Notes under the pieces: model-generated
What the model was told of the DNA's origin: nothing
The model's database searches: none
Seen by the model: the letters and a program-made list of their open reading frames with translations, nothing else
Made by a program: the position numbers and the translations under genes
NCBI GenBank assembly: GCA_023228725.1
Contig: JALOAQ010000031.1
Span: forward strand, 1-26,652
Direction of reading: 5' to 3'
Length of the DNA: 26,652 bases
Source of the DNA: Bacteroidales bacterium
GTDB lineage: Bacteria > Bacteroidota > Bacteroidia > Bacteroidales > ML635J-15
Part shown: one piece after another, positions 24,614 to 26,652 of the stretch
Position numbering within the stretch: the first letter of the stretch is position 1
Layout: every line of letters starts with the position of its first letter

Positions 24614-25438
24614 TTAATCATTTCGCAAAGAATATGACAAAGTTCGCAAGTAGGCCGCCCATTCTACGCTATTTTTAGACTTATCAATATCTGAATATAA
24701 AAATGGTTTGCCAAAAACTACTTTTATTGTTTTTCCCCTTTGTTTCATCATCTCATCAACTAAATAAAGCATTTCAATATTTGCTTTAATTCCTAAAAAT
24801 TTACGAAAACGAGATAAATTATAAAAAAATTTAGAATTTTCGCCCTCTATAAAAATTGGGATTATATCACGTTTAAATTCTACTGCTTTATTTACAAAAC
24901 TTTTTTGCCAAGCTAAATCTTGCACTTTTCCCTTAATTTTTCGCGACACTAAACCTGCTGGAAAATATAAAATCTGAAAATCTGAAGCATAATATTGATT
25001 TATTAAATTTAAACTATCACGCGACTGTGAACCATGCTTGTTGATAGGCAAAAACAAAACAGAAAGTGGCTTTAAAAACATCAAAATATCATTCACAACA
25101 AACTTGAAATCCTTAAACTTTTGCCCAACTATACTCATAAGCACAACACTTTCTAAACCGCCTAAAGGATGATTTGCTGCAAAAATATACCTGCCTGAAT
25201 TTGGAACATTTTCAAATCCTTCAAATTCAAGTTTTAAATCAAGAAATTCTATTGTAGCATCAACAAAATCAAGCCCTATTTTTCCATCACTTTCTTCTAA
25301 AAAAACATTAATAGCATCTTGGTGAACAATGCGTTTTAAATATGATTTTATAAATTTAGGCAGACGTTTTGCCAATTTAGGGTTTTTTGCCTCTAAAATA
25401 GCATCAATATCAATTCGTAATAATTTATCTTCAGTCAT
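24614..25438 (-). CDS. glsA: Lysophospholipid-type O-acyltransferase of glycine-lipid synthesis
   Basis: The start at 25438 (MTEDKLLRIDIDAILEAKNPKLAKRLPKF) is chosen over an in-frame ATG at 25501, because a well-formed promoter lies at 25457-25487 and the family starts near LRIDIDxIL. The 274-aa product has the PlsC-like acyltransferase fold: AANHPLGGLESVVLM (catalytic His), VVNDILMFLKPLSVLFLPINKHG, ILYFPAGLVSRK (acyl-acceptor binding) and DIIPIFIEGENSKFF. It should acylate the hydroxyl of the N-acyl glycine made by GlsB at the inner membrane. The acidic residue of the HPLGGL motif is Glu here, where I expect Asp from relatives. It is the first gene of a glsA-glsB operon. Confidence 0.9.
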   Translation of the reverse strand: MTEDKLLRIDIDAILEAKNPKLAKRLPKFIKSYLKRIVHQDAINVFLEESDGKIGLDFVDATIEFLDLKLEFEGFENVPNSGRYIFAANHPLGGLESVVLMSIVGQKFKDFKFVVNDILMFLKPLSVLFLPINKHGSQSRDSLNLINQYYASDFQILYFPAGLVSRKIKGKVQDLAWQKSFVNKAVEFKRDIIPIFIEGENSKFFYNLSRFRKFLGIKANIEMLYLVDEMMKQRGKTIKVVFGKPFLYSDIDKSKNSVEWAAYLRTLSYSLRND

Positions 25439-25456
25439 TTCTATTGTTAATTTCTG

Positions 25457-25487
25457 CAAATATAAATATTTTCCACAAAACAACAAA
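25457..25487 (-). promoter_or_regulatory. Promoter of glsA-glsB
   Basis: Minus strand: TTTG (25487-25484), 19-bp spacer, TATATTTG (25464-25457). Both boxes and the spacing are full consensus, making this among the best promoter matches in the window. It overlaps the longer possible reading frame and so supports the start at 25438. Confidence 0.65.
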
Positions 25488-25538
25488 CACTTAATAATCA
25501 ATATTTTAGGACTTTCTTAAAAAAAAGTTATTAACAAT

Positions 25539-25575
25539 GTGTATAAAAATGTAGCAAAGTGTTTTATTGTGTAGC
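25539..25575 (+). promoter_or_regulatory. Four 10-bp-spaced GTGT boxes: candidate MraZ self-regulation sites
   Basis: GTGTA (25539), ATGTA (25549), GTGTT (25559) and GTGTA (25569) start exactly 10 bp apart. Read as 10-mers from 25536 they are AATGTGTATA, AAAATGTAGC, AAAGTGTTTT and ATTGTGTAGC. Known MraZ sites are 5-bp repeats with 5-bp spacers (TGGGN in E. coli, AAAGTG[TG] in Mycoplasma) upstream of mraZ. The last box lies 46 bp before the mraZ ATG, with a TATATTTT -7-like box (25584-25591) between. Confidence 0.6.
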
Positions 25576-25614
25576 ATTTTTAATATATTTTTACACTAAA
25601 TTATTTAAAAGAAA

Positions 25615-26076
25615 ATGTTTGTCGGAGAATATATAGTAAAATTGGATGCAAAAGGCAGAATTGCTTTTCCATCTGGATTGAAAAAACAAATCCCGAGCGA
25701 GGACTTAGAAAAGGCTTTTGTTGTTAAAAAAGACATTTACGAGTCATGCTTAATTTTATACCCTGAAAAAGAATGGGATATGCATCTTTCTATCATGAAA
25801 CGGAAATTAAATCCATTCAACCGAATTCATGCTGGTATAATTCGAGATTATCACAGAGATAGTGCACGCGTTGCATTTGATGGAAGTTATAGACTTTTAA
25901 TACCTAAAAAGTTATTAGAAGAAATAAATATAGAAAAAGAATTGATTTTTGCCGGACAAGAAGGAAAAATTGAAATTTGGTCTAAAAAAGCTTACGAATC
26001 TCAAAGAATGGATCAAGAAATTTTTGCCAAAAATATAGAGGAAATTTTAGGCGGAGATACAAACTTTTATGAATAA
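25615..26076 (+). CDS. mraZ: MraZ transcriptional regulator of the division/cell-wall cluster
   Basis: A 153-aa protein with two SpoVT-AbrB-type DNA-binding repeats: residues about 5-50 (GEYIVKLDAKGRIAFPSGLKK) and 80-125 (ARVAFDGSYRLLIPKKLLEE). The first keeps the DAKGRIAFP core; the second has DGSYRLLIP where relatives usually have a Gly-Arg pair. A C-terminal helix extends past the second repeat. MraZ forms rings and represses its own promoter through short spaced direct repeats, which appear to be present upstream. It is followed after 6 bp by rsmH, the standard start of the division and cell-wall (dcw) cluster. Confidence 0.96.
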   Translation: MFVGEYIVKLDAKGRIAFPSGLKKQIPSEDLEKAFVVKKDIYESCLILYPEKEWDMHLSIMKRKLNPFNRIHAGIIRDYHRDSARVAFDGSYRLLIPKKLLEEINIEKELIFAGQEGKIEIWSKKAYESQRMDQEIFAKNIEEILGGDTNFYE

Positions 26077-26082
26077 AAAATT

Positions 26083-26652
26083 ATGTACCACGAACCAGTA
26101 TTATTAAAAGAGAGCATAGAAGGACTAAACATAAATCCCGACGGAGTTTATGTAGATGCTACTTATGGTGGTGGTGGACATTCGGCAGAAATACTTTCAA
26201 AACTATCATCAAAAGGCCGCTTAATAGCATTCGACCAAGATAAAGATGCACATAAAAATAAATTACACGACACAAGACTTAGCCTAATTTATGGAAATTT
26301 TAGATATATTCAAAACTATTTAGAATATTTAGGATATAGCAGTGTAAACGGGATTTTAGCAGATTTAGGCATCTCATCTCATCAAATTGACGAATACACA
26401 AGAGGTTTTTCTTATCGATTAGGAGGAAAGCTTGACATGAGAATGAACGACAAGCAAAAACTAAGTGCAAGTGATATTTTAAATAATTATGATGAGAAAA
26501 ATCTATATTTTATTTTTAATAAGTATTGCGAAATTACAAACACAAAAAAACTTGTAAATTTAATTTTAGAATATAGGATTTACAATAAAATTGAAACTAT
26601 AGAAGAATTTATCGATTTAATAAGTCCAATTACGCCAAAAAATAAGGAATAT
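26083..26652 (+). CDS. rsmH: 16S rRNA (cytosine-1402-N4) methyltransferase, N-terminal 190 residues
   Basis: The gene starts at ATG 26083 and is cut by the window end after 190 codons, with about 110 residues missing compared with the family. Visible motifs are YHEPVLLKESIEGLNI, the SAM-binding VYVDATYGGGGHSAEIL, LIAFDQDKDA, GILADLGISSHQID and RGFSYRLGGKLDMRMN, all typical of RsmH (MraW). The enzyme methylates the N4 of C1402 in the ribosomal P site using S-adenosylmethionine. It lies 6 bp after mraZ and is surely co-transcribed with it, under the candidate MraZ boxes. Confidence 0.96.
   Translation, partial: MYHEPVLLKESIEGLNINPDGVYVDATYGGGGHSAEILSKLSSKGRLIAFDQDKDAHKNKLHDTRLSLIYGNFRYIQNYLEYLGYSSVNGILADLGISSHQIDEYTRGFSYRLGGKLDMRMNDKQKLSASDILNNYDEKNLYFIFNKYCEITNTKKLVNLILEYRIYNKIETIEEFIDLISPITPKNKEY

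Noticed and set aside
25439..25501. Longer N-terminus for GlsA
   Set aside because: The extension overlaps a full-consensus promoter (25457-25487) and is not part of the family as I recall it.

Overview
The window looks like a chromosomal segment of an AT-rich Bacteroidota, probably Bacteroidales or a close relative. The signs are a peptidase with a type IX secretion (T9SS) sorting tail, a GlsA/GlsB-type glycine-lipid acyltransferase pair, an HU-CCDC81/SPOR protein, LysM and OmpA envelope proteins, little sign of Shine-Dalgarno sequences, and several promoters of the Bacteroidota form TTTG-N19-21-TAnnTTTG. It ends at the start of the division and cell-wall cluster (mraZ-rsmH). I could not run searches; names rest on motifs and recalled families.

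Layout. (1) 1-5382, minus strand: a cut-off large cysteine-rich surface protein with a small secreted protein just upstream, a LysM plus periplasmic-binding-fold protein, and the dipeptidase PepD with a clear terminator. (2) 5479-8617, plus strand: an exported tandem thioredoxin-fold protein whose second copy has lost its CxxC, and a C10 (streptopain-like) protease with two CUB domains and a T9SS tail. (3) 8651-18916, an accessory and defence-like block: a DUF4143-type AAA ATPase gene bracketed by two 62-bp direct repeats, each carrying a palindrome; an orphan lipoprotein gene on the minus strand; a DarT/DarG DNA ADP-ribosylation toxin-antitoxin pair; an array of three palindromes with an exact 42-bp period; an unknown two-gene module (membrane/PH-like plus TPR-like, ATGA overlap); an unknown multi-pass membrane protein; and an McrB/McrC modification-dependent restriction pair (GTGA overlap). 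(4) 18972-26652, mostly envelope housekeeping: SPOR protein, LTA-synthase-like sulfatase-fold enzyme, OmpA-family protein, glsA-glsB, then mraZ and partial rsmH.

How parts work together. DarTG and McrBC are both DNA-directed defence or stress systems and lie 2.3 kb apart on the same strand, with uncharacterised genes between them, so the intervening module is a candidate defence component. The most unusual non-coding signals are the repeat-bracketed ATPase cassette, the 42-bp palindrome array with apparently compensating arm changes, and four 10-bp-spaced GTGT-like boxes before mraZ that match the architecture of MraZ self-regulation sites.
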